A stretch of DNA of 64,000 nt from CAYQTE01 sp964420285 (GTDB taxonomy: Bacteria; Planctomycetota; Phycisphaerae; Tepidisphaerales; Tepidisphaeraceae), in assembly GCA_964420285.1 (NCBI GenBank), contig CAYQTE010000017.1:1-64000 (forward strand), given 5' to 3'. Both the position numbers and the translations under genes were made by a program. Under the pieces are notes generated by a model. That model was not told the origin of the DNA. It worked only from the letters and a program-made list of their open reading frames with translations, and ran no database searches. This document shows positions 54,276 to 62,339 of this stretch, in pieces. Each line of letters starts with the position of its first letter. Position 1 is the stretch's first letter.

Positions 54276-54635
54276 CTAGCGTTCCATCTCCTGTTCCTGC
54301 TTTGTCCGCCACGGCCACCACCTGGGCCATTGCGGATGGGGGCGATTTTCTTCACGCTTGCGATCCTGGGCCGTCTTGAATTCCTCTACCCAGTGGTACG
54401 AGGCGGTGTTTTTGAATAGCTCGCTGATTTTCTCGCCGGACCCGATCGCCGCGTCCAAGGCGTCGATATCGATCTCGCCACGGTGAATCGCTTCTTTCAT
54501 CGCGAGGCTGTGCACCGCCGAATCGATTCCGAAGTCCTCCATGACCTTCCTGGTCATTTCCTCCTTGAAAAAGGCCGCCTTCAACAGCCCCCTGGTCGAT
54601 TCGTTCAAGTGCCCAAACTGTTCATCAACGTCCAT
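54276..54635 (-). CDS. Novel ~110-aa family, paralog B
   Basis: A 119-aa soluble protein. Its core is DFGIDSAVHSLAMKEAIHRG, then EIDIDALDAAIGSGEKISEL. The C-terminal part diverges (VEEFKTAQDRKREEN) and carries a Trp-rich run (HPQWPRWWPWR) before the charged end QEQEMER. ATG 54635 has GGAGG eight bases upstream; an upstream extension to 54800 overlaps paralog C and is rejected. No known domain recognised. Confidence 0.8.
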   Translation of the reverse strand: MDVDEQFGHLNESTRGLLKAAFFKEEMTRKVMEDFGIDSAVHSLAMKEAIHRGEIDIDALDAAIGSGEKISELFKNTASYHWVEEFKTAQDRKREENRPHPQWPRWWPWRTKQEQEMER

Positions 54636-54703
54636 GGGATCGCCTCCACACCTGAATTCTTGGGACAATCGGTTCGCCGCGCAAGCGCGAAAGAGCCGGC
54701 GGT

Positions 54704-55081
54704 TTAGCCTTCCGGCTCCTTGTCGTCCTTCGTCTGTTCCTCTTGGCCGATCTGGAATTCCTCCATGCCGTCGCCGTCGCGGCCATGAATCACGTCCCAC
54801 GACGTGTGGAATTCAAGACCGGCATAGGGATGGACGACCTTGCTGCCGCTGCACATGGTCAAACGCTGCACGATCTCGGTGAGCATCTTCCCGTTGCCCA
54901 GTGCCGCATCGAGTTCTTCCGGCGTGAGCTGCTGTGAGCGGATCGCATACGCCAGCGCCGCCGTATGCACTTCGCTGTCGAGGCCGAAGTCGACAATGGC
55001 GGCCGGCGTCGGCCACCGGTGCGTGCCATCCTCAACAAACCGTAGAAATGACTTGGTGACATCCTGAAGTTCCTGGCTCAT
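54704..55081 (-). CDS. Novel ~110-aa family, paralog C
   Basis: A 125-aa soluble protein. The core is VDFGLDSEVHTAALAYAIRS, then LTPEELDAALGNGKMLTEIV, and the C-terminal block HPYAGLEFHTSWDVIHGRDG is nearly shared with paralog D. The C-terminus is acidic (EEQTKDDKEPEG). AGGAG precedes ATG 55081. The strong core similarity among paralogs C, D and E suggests repeated duplication within the element. Confidence 0.85.
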   Translation of the reverse strand: MSQELQDVTKSFLRFVEDGTHRWPTPAAIVDFGLDSEVHTAALAYAIRSQQLTPEELDAALGNGKMLTEIVQRLTMCSGSKVVHPYAGLEFHTSWDVIHGRDGDGMEEFQIGQEEQTKDDKEPEG

Positions 55082-55108
55082 GGCTGTTCTCCTGATAAAG
55101 GGTTTTCT

Positions 55109-55447
55109 CTAACGCTCGCGGTCAATTTCCTTCTGCGGCGCCGGAATGCGCCCGTGAATCACGTCCCACTTGGTGATGAACCGGACCCCCTCGTAGGGAT
55201 GAACGCTGGGGTCGCCCGGATCGACCAAACGGCTGGCCAGTTCGGTCAACATGGGACCGTTGCCGAGCGCGGCGTCCAGTTGTTCGGCGGTGATCTGCCC
55301 GGTGGCGATGCCGTAGACCAGCGCTTCGAGGTGGTCCTCGCTGACGATCCCGAAGTCGATGATGGTTGCCGGCAGCTGAGACCGCCACATCCCGTTGTCC
55401 ACGGAATCAAGCAATGCCTGGGTGCTGTCGCTGATTTTGTTTTGCAT
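55109..55447 (-). CDS. Novel ~110-aa family, paralog D
   Basis: A 112-aa soluble protein. The core is IDFGIVSEDHLEALVYGIAT, then ITAEQLDAALGNGPMLTELA, followed by HPYEGVRFITKWDVIHGRI and the charged end QKEIDRER. GGAG lies eight bases before ATG 55447. A longer in-frame start exists at 55492 but extends into the paralog E gene. No known domain recognised. Confidence 0.85.
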   Translation of the reverse strand: MQNKISDSTQALLDSVDNGMWRSQLPATIIDFGIVSEDHLEALVYGIATGQITAEQLDAALGNGPMLTELASRLVDPGDPSVHPYEGVRFITKWDVIHGRIPAPQKEIDRER

Positions 55448-55460
55448 GTCTGGCTCCGGT

Positions 55461-55796
55461 TTAGCGTTCACACTCGTCGCGCTCCCGCTCATCTCGCTCG
55501 CGCTGGGCCTGGGGCGGCTGGCGGACGAACACGTCGTCCCACACGGTTTTGAATTCCAGTCCCTGGTGGGGATTATCCGGCGATTCGGCGACGAGCTTGC
55601 TGATCGCGGGACCGTTGCCGAGCACCGCGTCGAGCTGCGCCGCCTCCACCGTCCCCGACCGAATCACATGGGCCAGCGCCTGGAAGTGTTCGATGCTGGA
55701 TATTCCAAAATCCAGCCGGGCGGCGGGCGAAAGCCGCTCATCGCCCAGAACGGAGTTGAGCAGTTCAACCGTCGTGTCACGAATTTTCGTGGCCAT
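55461..55796 (-). CDS. Novel ~110-aa family, paralog E
   Basis: A 111-aa soluble protein, first of the array. The core is LDFGISSIEHFQALAHVIRS, then VEAAQLDAVLGNGPAISKLV, then HQGLEFKTVWDDVFV, and a highly charged end (QRERDERERDECER). Its start ATG 55796 lies inside the last 20 bases of the ATPase gene, so its translation is coupled to that protein. The coupling ties the paralog family to the ATPase. Confidence 0.85.
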   Translation of the reverse strand: MATKIRDTTVELLNSVLGDERLSPAARLDFGISSIEHFQALAHVIRSGTVEAAQLDAVLGNGPAISKLVAESPDNPHQGLEFKTVWDDVFVRQPPQAQRERDERERDECER

Positions 55797-57750
55797 GGGA
55801 ATCCTCGCTTTCGACTTTGGGTTTGGATGACAGGAAATCCGCCATTCCCGCGATCGGCAGCCGCGTTGTGTCCGTGGGCCGGGGCTGTGGCGTCGGAACC
55901 GGATTGACAGGTTCGGCATCCTGTGTTCGCACGCGCCCGGTGGGCATGCCGTGTTTGATCAGATAGCGGGAGACGACGTTGTGATCGATGTCGAGATTGC
56001 GGTCACGGGCGAAGATCTTTGCCGCGATAGCCCGCAGATCGAGCCCTTCCTTCCGCCACTGAACGATGTCGTCATGGAACTTTTCCAGTTCGTCCAGCCG
56101 GCTCTTTCGCCGGCGGGATTTGACCAGCCTGCCGAACGGCAGGGATCCCAGATTGGGTAACGTCATAAGATGCCTCCGAAAAGGGTTTTTGAAAGAACGA
56201 AAAACACGCTGGAGCATGCCGCCCTGCGGAACAATTTCCGGCGGCGGCAGTGGGGGTGATTCGATTTGCTGGTGAAACACGACCGGCAGGAAATATCGCC
56301 CGGTCGCGCGGCCGCTGGGCAGGTTCATCAGGACGTAGGTTTCGACGATCCCGTGATTTTCCGGACCGCCACAGCGTAAGGCCCTCAGTTCAAAGGGCTC
56401 CACGTGATAGCGCTCCTCGCCGGACACGCTGTAGTTGCCGCTGCCGCCACCGCCGAAGAGCCGTTCAAAGAAGGAGCCGGACGGCTTGGACTGGGAGACC
56501 ATGAATTTCTTGGCCCGCCCCAGCGCCTCGGCTATGGCCTTGCACGTGGTTGGTTCTGACTGATTATGAAACACCTGTGTGTTGAAATTGCCCATCCAGC
56601 CGTGAACGACGTGGTCGGCATGGGCGCCGGGCACGCGACATATGATGTTTGGCAAATTCTGTGTTATCGCCAGATTCGCCCCGCCCGATGACCGGCAGGT
56701 GGCCTGGTACTGCCCATCGGAGCTATGGAAAAAGAGCTGCGCCTCATCCATGACCAGCGCAACAGGGCGGCGGGTCGGGCCCTCCGGATCGCTGCGGTCT
56801 TCAATGGCCTGTTGAAGGGACTGTTTCCAAATCTGCTGCGTGAGCAGTCCAAGCCCCGGGTATTCCTTAACCGCGACATCGACAATGATCACGGCGCCGT
56901 CGAGGCAATGCTCGGGACAGAGATTCGTCTGTCCGCCGAACAACTCGCGGGCCGTCGCGTCGTTGAAGACATCGAGCATGGAACTGAGCGCCATGCCGAC
57001 GGTATTTTTCGTTTTGGACGGCTGTTTGGGTCGCTCGACCAGCCAGTAATTCCTGACCATCTCCATCGTCTTTACGTCCGGGGTACCCTGTGCGGCGGCC
57101 AGCGCGCTACGCAGGCGGGGACCAAAGATGCTGGAGCCGAGCCAATGCCGGCTGGCCACTTCCTCCAGAGAATCGGGGGATTCCCGCAAAAACGTGTTCA
57201 TGTCGTCGATGGAGTACGATTCTCCTCCGCCCCCAAGGGCGAGAATCAAGTTGGCCATCAACGCCCGGCGCGCCGTGGCCCAAAAGACTTCGTCCTCCTG
57301 CCCGCCCCCCTGGCCTCCAGCGTAGTTCTCAAGAATTCGCTCAAAGAACTGCACGATGTTTTTCACATCGCGCCGTCCGCGTTTGGGGTGATTGCTCAGG
57401 TGATGCAAAAAGCTGAAACAGAATCGTCCGCGCGGCTCGAAGACGCAGAGGTCTTTGGCCCTGCCGCAATTCCGTACCAGTTTCTCATAGAACGGCCGGT
57501 CCGATGCCTTGGGGCACAAGAACAACATTCCATAATTTGCTTCCAAGTACGCTTCAATAAAGGCTTTACCGCTCGCGGAAGATTTCCCAGATCCTGTCCC
57601 ACCGATGATAAAGACTCCCTCAAGGCTGGATTTGATGGTAAAGGAAACGCCGCCGCCGAAGTCGAGCAACTGCCGGTCGAGGGGCCAATGCGGACCGGGC
57701 GGGCTGACGACAAACGGCGGCGGCGGAAGTTGGTAGCTGCGTTCATTCAC
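55777..57750 (-). CDS. TraD/VirD4-like DNA-translocase ATPase
   Basis: This 657-aa P-loop ATPase has Walker A FIIGGTGSGKSSASGK (residues 48-63), Walker B PVALVMDEAQLFF (329-341) and a sensor-like AITQNLPNI. This is the layout of TraD/TraG coupling proteins and HerA-type translocases. No N-terminal membrane helices are present, unlike conjugative coupling proteins. Residues 540-600 form a separate helical segment (ELEKFHDDIVQWRKEGLDL, HNVVSRYLIKHGMP) that looks like a helix-turn-helix/DNA-binding unit. A Pro-rich tail follows. Placed between Hsp70 and the paralog array, it is probably a DNA-handling motor of this system. Confidence 0.85.
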   Translation of the reverse strand: MNERSYQLPPPPFVVSPPGPHWPLDRQLLDFGGGVSFTIKSSLEGVFIIGGTGSGKSSASGKAFIEAYLEANYGMLFLCPKASDRPFYEKLVRNCGRAKDLCVFEPRGRFCFSFLHHLSNHPKRGRRDVKNIVQFFERILENYAGGQGGGQEDEVFWATARRALMANLILALGGGGESYSIDDMNTFLRESPDSLEEVASRHWLGSSIFGPRLRSALAAAQGTPDVKTMEMVRNYWLVERPKQPSKTKNTVGMALSSMLDVFNDATARELFGGQTNLCPEHCLDGAVIIVDVAVKEYPGLGLLTQQIWKQSLQQAIEDRSDPEGPTRRPVALVMDEAQLFFHSSDGQYQATCRSSGGANLAITQNLPNIICRVPGAHADHVVHGWMGNFNTQVFHNQSEPTTCKAIAEALGRAKKFMVSQSKPSGSFFERLFGGGGSGNYSVSGEERYHVEPFELRALRCGGPENHGIVETYVLMNLPSGRATGRYFLPVVFHQQIESPPLPPPEIVPQGGMLQRVFRSFKNPFRRHLMTLPNLGSLPFGRLVKSRRRKSRLDELEKFHDDIVQWRKEGLDLRAIAAKIFARDRNLDIDHNVVSRYLIKHGMPTGRVRTQDAEPVNPVPTPQPRPTDTTRLPIAGMADFLSSKPKVESEDSHGHENS

Positions 57751-57763
57751 GACGGCTCACCTG

Positions 57764-57985
57764 TCAATGGCCGGTCCTGCGGATCACGCGGGCCTGATGC
57801 GACGGGTTCGGCCCGGCGCCGGAGTTGAACTGATCCGCCCGTTTCTGCTCCTCGGCCAGTCGCTGGTACGACGAGTTGCGGTCCAGCAACTTCTGTAGAT
57901 GCAGCATCACCCGGAAGGTGTTGACAAAAAGACGGAAGCCCCAGATCAGGATGGCCGACAGGTGCTCGAAAAGTTCCGGTTCCAT
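57764..57985 (-). CDS. Small one-TM protein of the Hsp70-ATPase operon
   Basis: A 73-aa protein with one probable membrane or amphipathic helix (FEHLSAILIWGFRLFVNTFR) near the N-terminus, followed by a charged cytosolic tail rich in Gln/Arg. GGAGATCGTT precedes ATG 57985. It sits between the Hsp70 and ATPase genes, 13 bases from the latter. As the ATPase lacks its own anchor, this protein could tether it, by inference only. Confidence 0.65.
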   Translation of the reverse strand: MEPELFEHLSAILIWGFRLFVNTFRVMLHLQKLLDRNSSYQRLAEEQKRADQFNSGAGPNPSHQARVIRRTGH

Positions 57986-58026
57986 AACGATCTCCGCGCG
58001 TGAATGGGAATGACGTGGTCCAAACT

Positions 58027-59586
58027 CTAAGCGGCCTGGCGCATGCTTGCCGTCAACTCGACGGTCTTGCCGCTGACAAGATCCTTGACCGTCACGCAAA
58101 CAACCCCAGCCTGGTTGAAACTGGCCGTGAAAAGCAGCCGGTCTGTCATGACGGTTTCCAGGGGAAGGTTGTCCAACATGCCCTCCCCGATCACGACGCA
58201 TTCGGCCAAAGGCTCCCCATCAAACCGTGTTTCCACGATAAGTATTTGGCATGATGTCTGATGCGGATAGATCAGCCGAGCTCGCAGCGTAGGACGCGCC
58301 GTGACCGGCATGCCCTTGCTGAAGAGGATGCTGGACACATTCGCCCCGTCGCTCCTGCGAACCAGGATGACGCCGATATTGTGGGGAACCACGTCGCGGA
58401 TTTTGGGCGTCGGCGCTCCGAACGATTCGGCTTTACCGCGGAGGATCAGCGTGCCGTGGCCGATGAGCGCCAAACCTTCCACAACCGCCAGGGCGGGATT
58501 CACGTCGGTACGCAGCGTAGCACCGGTTTCCTTCTCGATCCTGCGCTGAATGTACTCAACCTGCATGGGACCGCCGACGGCAACGTGATAGCTGATGTCG
58601 GAATATTTCAGTTTCGCCGCGGCGAGAGCCTTCTGGATACATGGGATCATCTGGTCGGCGATGGGCGACAAGACCGACACGAAGTGTTCCTGGTTGAATT
58701 CAATCGCCTGCTGCCTGTTTGCGCCCAGCGGCACCGACATGACCGCCGTCGGCTTGCGGGACATGTTGATCAGCAGTTGCTCGACCTTACGTCCGAAGGA
58801 AAAGCGTTCATCGGCATTCAGGGTCGCCGGATCGAAATCCTTGATGCCGGCCTTCTGGGCGGCCAGCTTGTAGGCCAGCGCCTCCAGGTTGTCCCGAATC
58901 ATCGCGCCGCCGAGCGGCGTTACGCCCTCAGTCGCCAGCACATTCATGCTCCCGTCGGCGCCCGTGTCCGCGAATGTGACATCGAACGTGCCCGTCCCGA
59001 GGTCATAGACCGCAACTTTTGCCTTCTGATTCAAAAGTTTGTGCTGAATAGCATAGCGAATGATAGCGCACACGGGCTCGCTATGCAGGGGGCCGCCGGT
59101 TTCATCTTCCAGCAGCGGATTGCATCCGGCACGCACCGCGGCGCGAAGCAAGGCTTTTTTCGCGTTATCAGAGAAGACAGCCGGAGTGCTGAACACGAAC
59201 GGCACATTTTCAAGGCTCTGCCCCAACTGTTTTTCGGCAACGCGCTTGATGTATTTGAAGAAGGCGACCAAGACATCCTCGGCCGAAGGCTTGCCATCGG
59301 GAGACTCCTTGGCGGCCTTGCCCAGGTCAAGCTTAAAGCGCGTGACCGCCTTACCGTCCTTGGTGGCGCAGGCCTGTTCCAAGGCGTCGACATCGAAGTA
59401 TTCACGCCCGGTCGCCGGGTCGAGAAAATAGGCACTCTCAAACAGGTCGCCGAGCGCCATGCCCCGAATCTGCTCCTCGGTGGAGTCGTTCAAACGAACG
59501 ACGACCTTCGTTCGGCCGGTGCCGAAGTCGATGGCAACTATCATGATCGCCCGGCTGGACTGGTTATTGATAAGTTCGTTACTCAC
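58027..59586 (-). CDS. Divergent Hsp70 (DnaK-like) protein
   Basis: A 519-aa Hsp70-superfamily protein. The actin-like ATPase has phosphate 1 AIDFGTGRTKVVV, phosphate 2 VYDLGTGTFDVTF and adenosine motif VAVGGPMQVEYIQRRI. After residue 390 comes a truncated substrate-binding-like beta domain (VPHNIGVILVRRSDG, FSKGMPVTARPTLRARLIYP). The C-terminal lid is absent, and overall it is about 120 residues shorter than DnaK. GTG 59586 follows AGGAGAAAACC. A GrpE-like gene lies immediately upstream, giving a chaperone-nucleotide exchange pair inside a mobile element. Confidence 0.9.
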   Translation of the reverse strand: MSNELINNQSSRAIMIVAIDFGTGRTKVVVRLNDSTEEQIRGMALGDLFESAYFLDPATGREYFDVDALEQACATKDGKAVTRFKLDLGKAAKESPDGKPSAEDVLVAFFKYIKRVAEKQLGQSLENVPFVFSTPAVFSDNAKKALLRAAVRAGCNPLLEDETGGPLHSEPVCAIIRYAIQHKLLNQKAKVAVYDLGTGTFDVTFADTGADGSMNVLATEGVTPLGGAMIRDNLEALAYKLAAQKAGIKDFDPATLNADERFSFGRKVEQLLINMSRKPTAVMSVPLGANRQQAIEFNQEHFVSVLSPIADQMIPCIQKALAAAKLKYSDISYHVAVGGPMQVEYIQRRIEKETGATLRTDVNPALAVVEGLALIGHGTLILRGKAESFGAPTPKIRDVVPHNIGVILVRRSDGANVSSILFSKGMPVTARPTLRARLIYPHQTSCQILIVETRFDGEPLAECVVIGEGMLDNLPLETVMTDRLLFTASFNQAGVVCVTVKDLVSGKTVELTASMRQAA

Positions 59587-59613
59587 GGTTTTCTCCTAAA
59601 AGGGGGTTTTGCG

Positions 59614-60210
59614 TTATTTGGAATCTGACTTTTTGGGACGCACATCGAACAGAACGACACGCGGTTTCACCAGCACGGTTTCGCCGCGCCGGAAGCCAGC
59701 GCTGCGAGTCGCGGCAATATGCGCCTGAAGATTCGTGTCGTCGGTGGGCCGGGATTCCGCCAGGACGCGCGTCTGGGTATGAGCGTCAAAGAGCCCGCCG
59801 GGGGCGGGCCAATATTCCTCGACGGCGTGGTTATCAATCATCTCCAGGAACCGTGCCTCGATCGACGTCAGCGTGCTGAGGGCGATGCGGGTCGCTTCCT
59901 CGGCCGACCACACTTTGCCGTCGCCGCTCGGAAGAAAAGCGTTCTGGGCGGCCCGCAGCTCGTTAATGGCACCACCGACAAGTCGAAGGACCGGGTCAAT
60001 AACGACGCGATTCAATTCGGCGGCTTGGAGCTGGCGCAGGTCGGTTTCCTGCGTCCGCTTTAGCGCGAGAACCACTTCAATGATGCTCGCCATGCGAGCG
60101 GACAGTTCCTGTATGCACTCGTGCAGCGTACGAGGAGCAGGATTGTCTGGACGCTGATTGCCGGGCAGCGAGCCGCCGTGCGGCGGCACACCTGATTCAA
60201 AACTTTTCAT
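59614..60210 (-). CDS. GrpE-like nucleotide exchange factor
   Basis: A 198-aa protein with a helical N-terminal half (residues 30-75) and a C-terminal beta part. The beta part resembles GrpE: GLFDAHTQTRVLAESRPTDD, then AGFRRGETVLVKPRVVLFDV, matching the FDPxxHxAV ... GYxxxxxVLRPAxVxV pattern of GrpE. GGAGG lies four bases before ATG 60210. It is followed by the Hsp70 gene with 27 bases between, which strengthens the assignment. No J-domain protein is visible in the window. Confidence 0.75.
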   Translation of the reverse strand: MKSFESGVPPHGGSLPGNQRPDNPAPRTLHECIQELSARMASIIEVVLALKRTQETDLRQLQAAELNRVVIDPVLRLVGGAINELRAAQNAFLPSGDGKVWSAEEATRIALSTLTSIEARFLEMIDNHAVEEYWPAPGGLFDAHTQTRVLAESRPTDDTNLQAHIAATRSAGFRRGETVLVKPRVVLFDVRPKKSDSK

Positions 60211-60305
60211 AGAACCTCCAGTAACAATGGATCTCCTGACCCCGCCGAAACGCTCGTGCGGGGCGTAGCCATTTGCAGATTAAGATGGACGCCGAAGCGC
60301 CCCGG

Positions 60306-60581
60306 TCAGAAAAACTCGGGCGGCTTACCCCCGCCCTTCGCTGTCGGCGCAGTGATCACCACGAACAGCGAGAACAGGATCAAGGGCGCCGCCACAATCA
60401 TTGCGATAACGATCAGGACATCTTGGGCAAATTCCTGGAACACCGGGATAAAGCAGAAGGCATAGGTCAAAGCCGCCGCCCATCCCAGATAAATCAGCAA
60501 CGACACCTTCAGATTCCTGAGCCGGTGAGCGAAACGGAAGCACACGGCGGCAGCGATCAGCGTGAGAATCGGCGTCAACAT
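60306..60581 (-). CDS. Small three-TM protein of the island operon
   Basis: A 91-aa membrane protein with three helices (ILTLIAAAVCFRFAHRL, LLIYLGWAAALTYAFCFIPV, VLIVIAMIVAAPLILFSLFV) and a short Gly/Lys tail. GAGGTGACAG precedes ATG 60581. It lies 8 bases from the gene before it, so it is cotranscribed. Possible membrane component of the Hsp70-ATPase system; no family recognised. Confidence 0.7.
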   Translation of the reverse strand: MLTPILTLIAAAVCFRFAHRLRNLKVSLLIYLGWAAALTYAFCFIPVFQEFAQDVLIVIAMIVAAPLILFSLFVVITAPTAKGGGKPPEFF

Positions 60582-60589
60582 CTGTCACC

Positions 60590-60895
60590 TCATTTCCGGC
60601 GGCATTCGCCATTTTGCGACACATCCGGCCCGGCGGTCGCATCCGCGGATTGATCAGGGCGTTTGCCGCGATGGTTCACCCGAACACGCCCGTCCGCCAG
60701 TCCGTCAAGGGCGCGGTTGAGCTTCAGATGCATCCGGGTCTGGATCTTGAACATCGAGTCCATCGCTTGTCCGACGACGTCAAGTTGTTCGATCTGAAAC
60801 TCCAATGCCTTCATGATGAGCAGAAGCGCTTCCCTGATTGCTTCGTTCGTCAGCGTCGCATGTTCCGTCTGTGGCTGTTCAATTGGTGTGGGCAT
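60590..60895 (-). CDS. Coiled-coil protein, first gene of the island operon
   Basis: This 101-aa protein has a central helical stretch (IMKALEFQIEQLDVVGQAMD, IQTRMHLKLNRALDGLADG) likely to form a coiled coil, with polar termini. ATG 60895 has GGAGAT six bases upstream and is preferred to ATG 60907. It lies about 175 bases downstream of the predicted promoter at 61.1 kb. Function unknown. Confidence 0.6.
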   Translation of the reverse strand: MPTPIEQPQTEHATLTNEAIREALLLIMKALEFQIEQLDVVGQAMDSMFKIQTRMHLKLNRALDGLADGRVRVNHRGKRPDQSADATAGPDVSQNGECRRK

Positions 60896-61077
60896 ACATA
60901 TCTCCATTCTGTTCAGGTCAGACCCAAGCGGGTTCGTTCGTCAAAGAGCCATCCCGATGAAGGCTGATTTCCTGCCGGTGACACTGAGCAACTGCTTCCC
61001 CGAACGCCGCGGCAAAAAGGCCCTGCGAAATAGCCTGGCACCCGATATGCCGTCTTAGGTATTCCCATTGCCTAGCA

Positions 61078-61106
61078 TTTTTATCGCATAGAAACGGGTC
61101 TGTCAA
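61078..61106 (-). promoter_or_regulatory. Promoter of the leftward island operon
   Basis: On the minus strand: TTGACA (61106-61101), a 17-base spacer, and TAAAAA (61083-61078), close to consensus. The transcript would begin near 61071 and read through the whole leftward operon. The rightward XRE gene starts 19 bases away, so the regulator could overlap and repress this promoter. Confidence 0.65.
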
Positions 61107-61124
61107 CGGTTATTCTTAGGAAAA

Positions 61125-62069
61125 ATGGCGCGAACAGCATTTTTACCGCTTGACAATTCTGCCGCAGTGACGAAAATACCCTCTACGCGGCGTGAACATC
61201 GCCATGCAAAAACCATGGGACTTCCTCGACCGCACAATGAAATTGGACAGCGATTACGCGCTTTGCGGAAATCCAAAGGGATATCTGGAAGCGAACTCGC
61301 CCGTCTTATGGGCGTAGAGCAATCCAGAGTTTCCCGAGTTGAAATTGGACGAACATTTCCGGAACGCGCGTTTCTCAAGCAGGCTGTCGGCGCCCTGAAC
61401 GTGACGGCCGAGGAAGCGTCTGACTTATGGGCATTCTACGAGATATTCCTCACGGAGGTCGTGACGCCCCCAGCCGGACGACTGGCTGAGCAACAGGGGC
61501 ATATCCGGGATCTTGAAAGTACGGCGAAATCTTTACGTTGCTTCGAGTCCTGCGGTATTCCAGGCCTGCTTCAGCACAAGGATTACATTCGAGCAATTTT
61601 TACGAACTCCGCAGGAACTGAGAATGTCGAAGCGGAGAAAGCCATACTGGCCCGTATTGAGCGTCAGGAGATTCTCAAGGATACAGAGAAATCATTCGTC
61701 TTTTTGCTTATGGAGCAGTCGTTAACCAATCGAATCTGTTCCGCCAACATCATGCGTATACAGTGCCAATGGCTTCGCGACGTCATCGCGGGTATCGGAA
61801 GTCGCGCCAGCTTCCGGATTGTTCGCCGAAATACACTTCTGCCGGAACTGCCGATGGGAACCTTTGTGCTTCTGGACCGCAAAGCGGTTCTGTTCGATAC
61901 ATTTGCCGGTTTCATTACAATGCGAGACGAGACCGAGATTCGAGACCACGAGAGAATTTTTGATGCTTTCTCGTCTGTCGCACTTGACCAGAAAACATCA
62001 CTTGCGTATCTTGACGTTATCGTTGCTCAGCACGTGTCTTCGGAGATTGAGAATTCGAACCAATTCTAA
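61125..62069 (+). CDS. XRE-family HTH regulator with DUF5753 domain
   Basis: This 314-aa protein has an XRE helix-turn-helix (EIGQRLRALRKSKGISGSEL, MGVEQSRVSRVEIGR) followed by a roughly 200-residue DUF5753-type region. The hallmark ESCGIPGLLQHKDYIRAIF is followed by FVFLLMEQSLTNRI and a C-terminal LDVIVAQHVSSEIE. DUF5753 proteins are typically actinobacterial and regulate small partner genes. Starts at ATG 61125 or 61215; the region between lacks motif support. Base composition is lower in GC than the island operon, suggesting separate origin. Confidence 0.88.
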   Translation: MARTAFLPLDNSAAVTKIPSTRREHRHAKTMGLPRPHNEIGQRLRALRKSKGISGSELARLMGVEQSRVSRVEIGRTFPERAFLKQAVGALNVTAEEASDLWAFYEIFLTEVVTPPAGRLAEQQGHIRDLESTAKSLRCFESCGIPGLLQHKDYIRAIFTNSAGTENVEAEKAILARIERQEILKDTEKSFVFLLMEQSLTNRICSANIMRIQCQWLRDVIAGIGSRASFRIVRRNTLLPELPMGTFVLLDRKAVLFDTFAGFITMRDETEIRDHERIFDAFSSVALDQKTSLAYLDVIVAQHVSSEIENSNQF

Positions 62070-62082
62070 CTAGGAGCCTGTC

Positions 62083-62334
62083 ATGAAAGAGTTGACAATT
62101 GTTCGCCGTATCGGTCTTCATCCGCACTACGAGGGTACGGGGTCTACGGGCAAGCGGGGCTGTCCCGACATCTTCGAACTTTCAAACGGGCAGTTTGCGA
62201 TCGTTGGCATAGACAAAACTGCATATCTGAAAGATCGGCTGCCGAGCGATGCCTCGTGCGGCGATGATGAACGCATCGTCATCGTTGATCGGCATGTCCT
62301 GATAAATGCGAAGCGGGATATTCCGGAATCTTAG
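62083..62334 (+). CDS. Small partner protein, 83 aa
   Basis: A soluble 83-aa protein 13 bases after the XRE gene, with GGAG eight bases before ATG 62083. It has a likely beta-rich fold (GCPDIFELSNGQFAIVGID, ERIVIVDRHVLINAKRDI). DUF397-like proteins occupy this slot in actinobacteria, but the sequence does not clearly match that family. It is cotranscribed with the XRE and DUF6879-like genes. Confidence 0.7.
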   Translation: MKELTIVRRIGLHPHYEGTGSTGKRGCPDIFELSNGQFAIVGIDKTAYLKDRLPSDASCGDDERIVIVDRHVLINAKRDIPES

Positions 62335-62339
62335 AGCAT

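Noticed and set aside
55777..57750. The ATPase as evidence of a conjugative plasmid or ICE
   Set aside because: A TraD-like motor alone is insufficient. No relaxase, VirB4, VirB6 or pilin gene is visible, and the ATPase lacks membrane helices.
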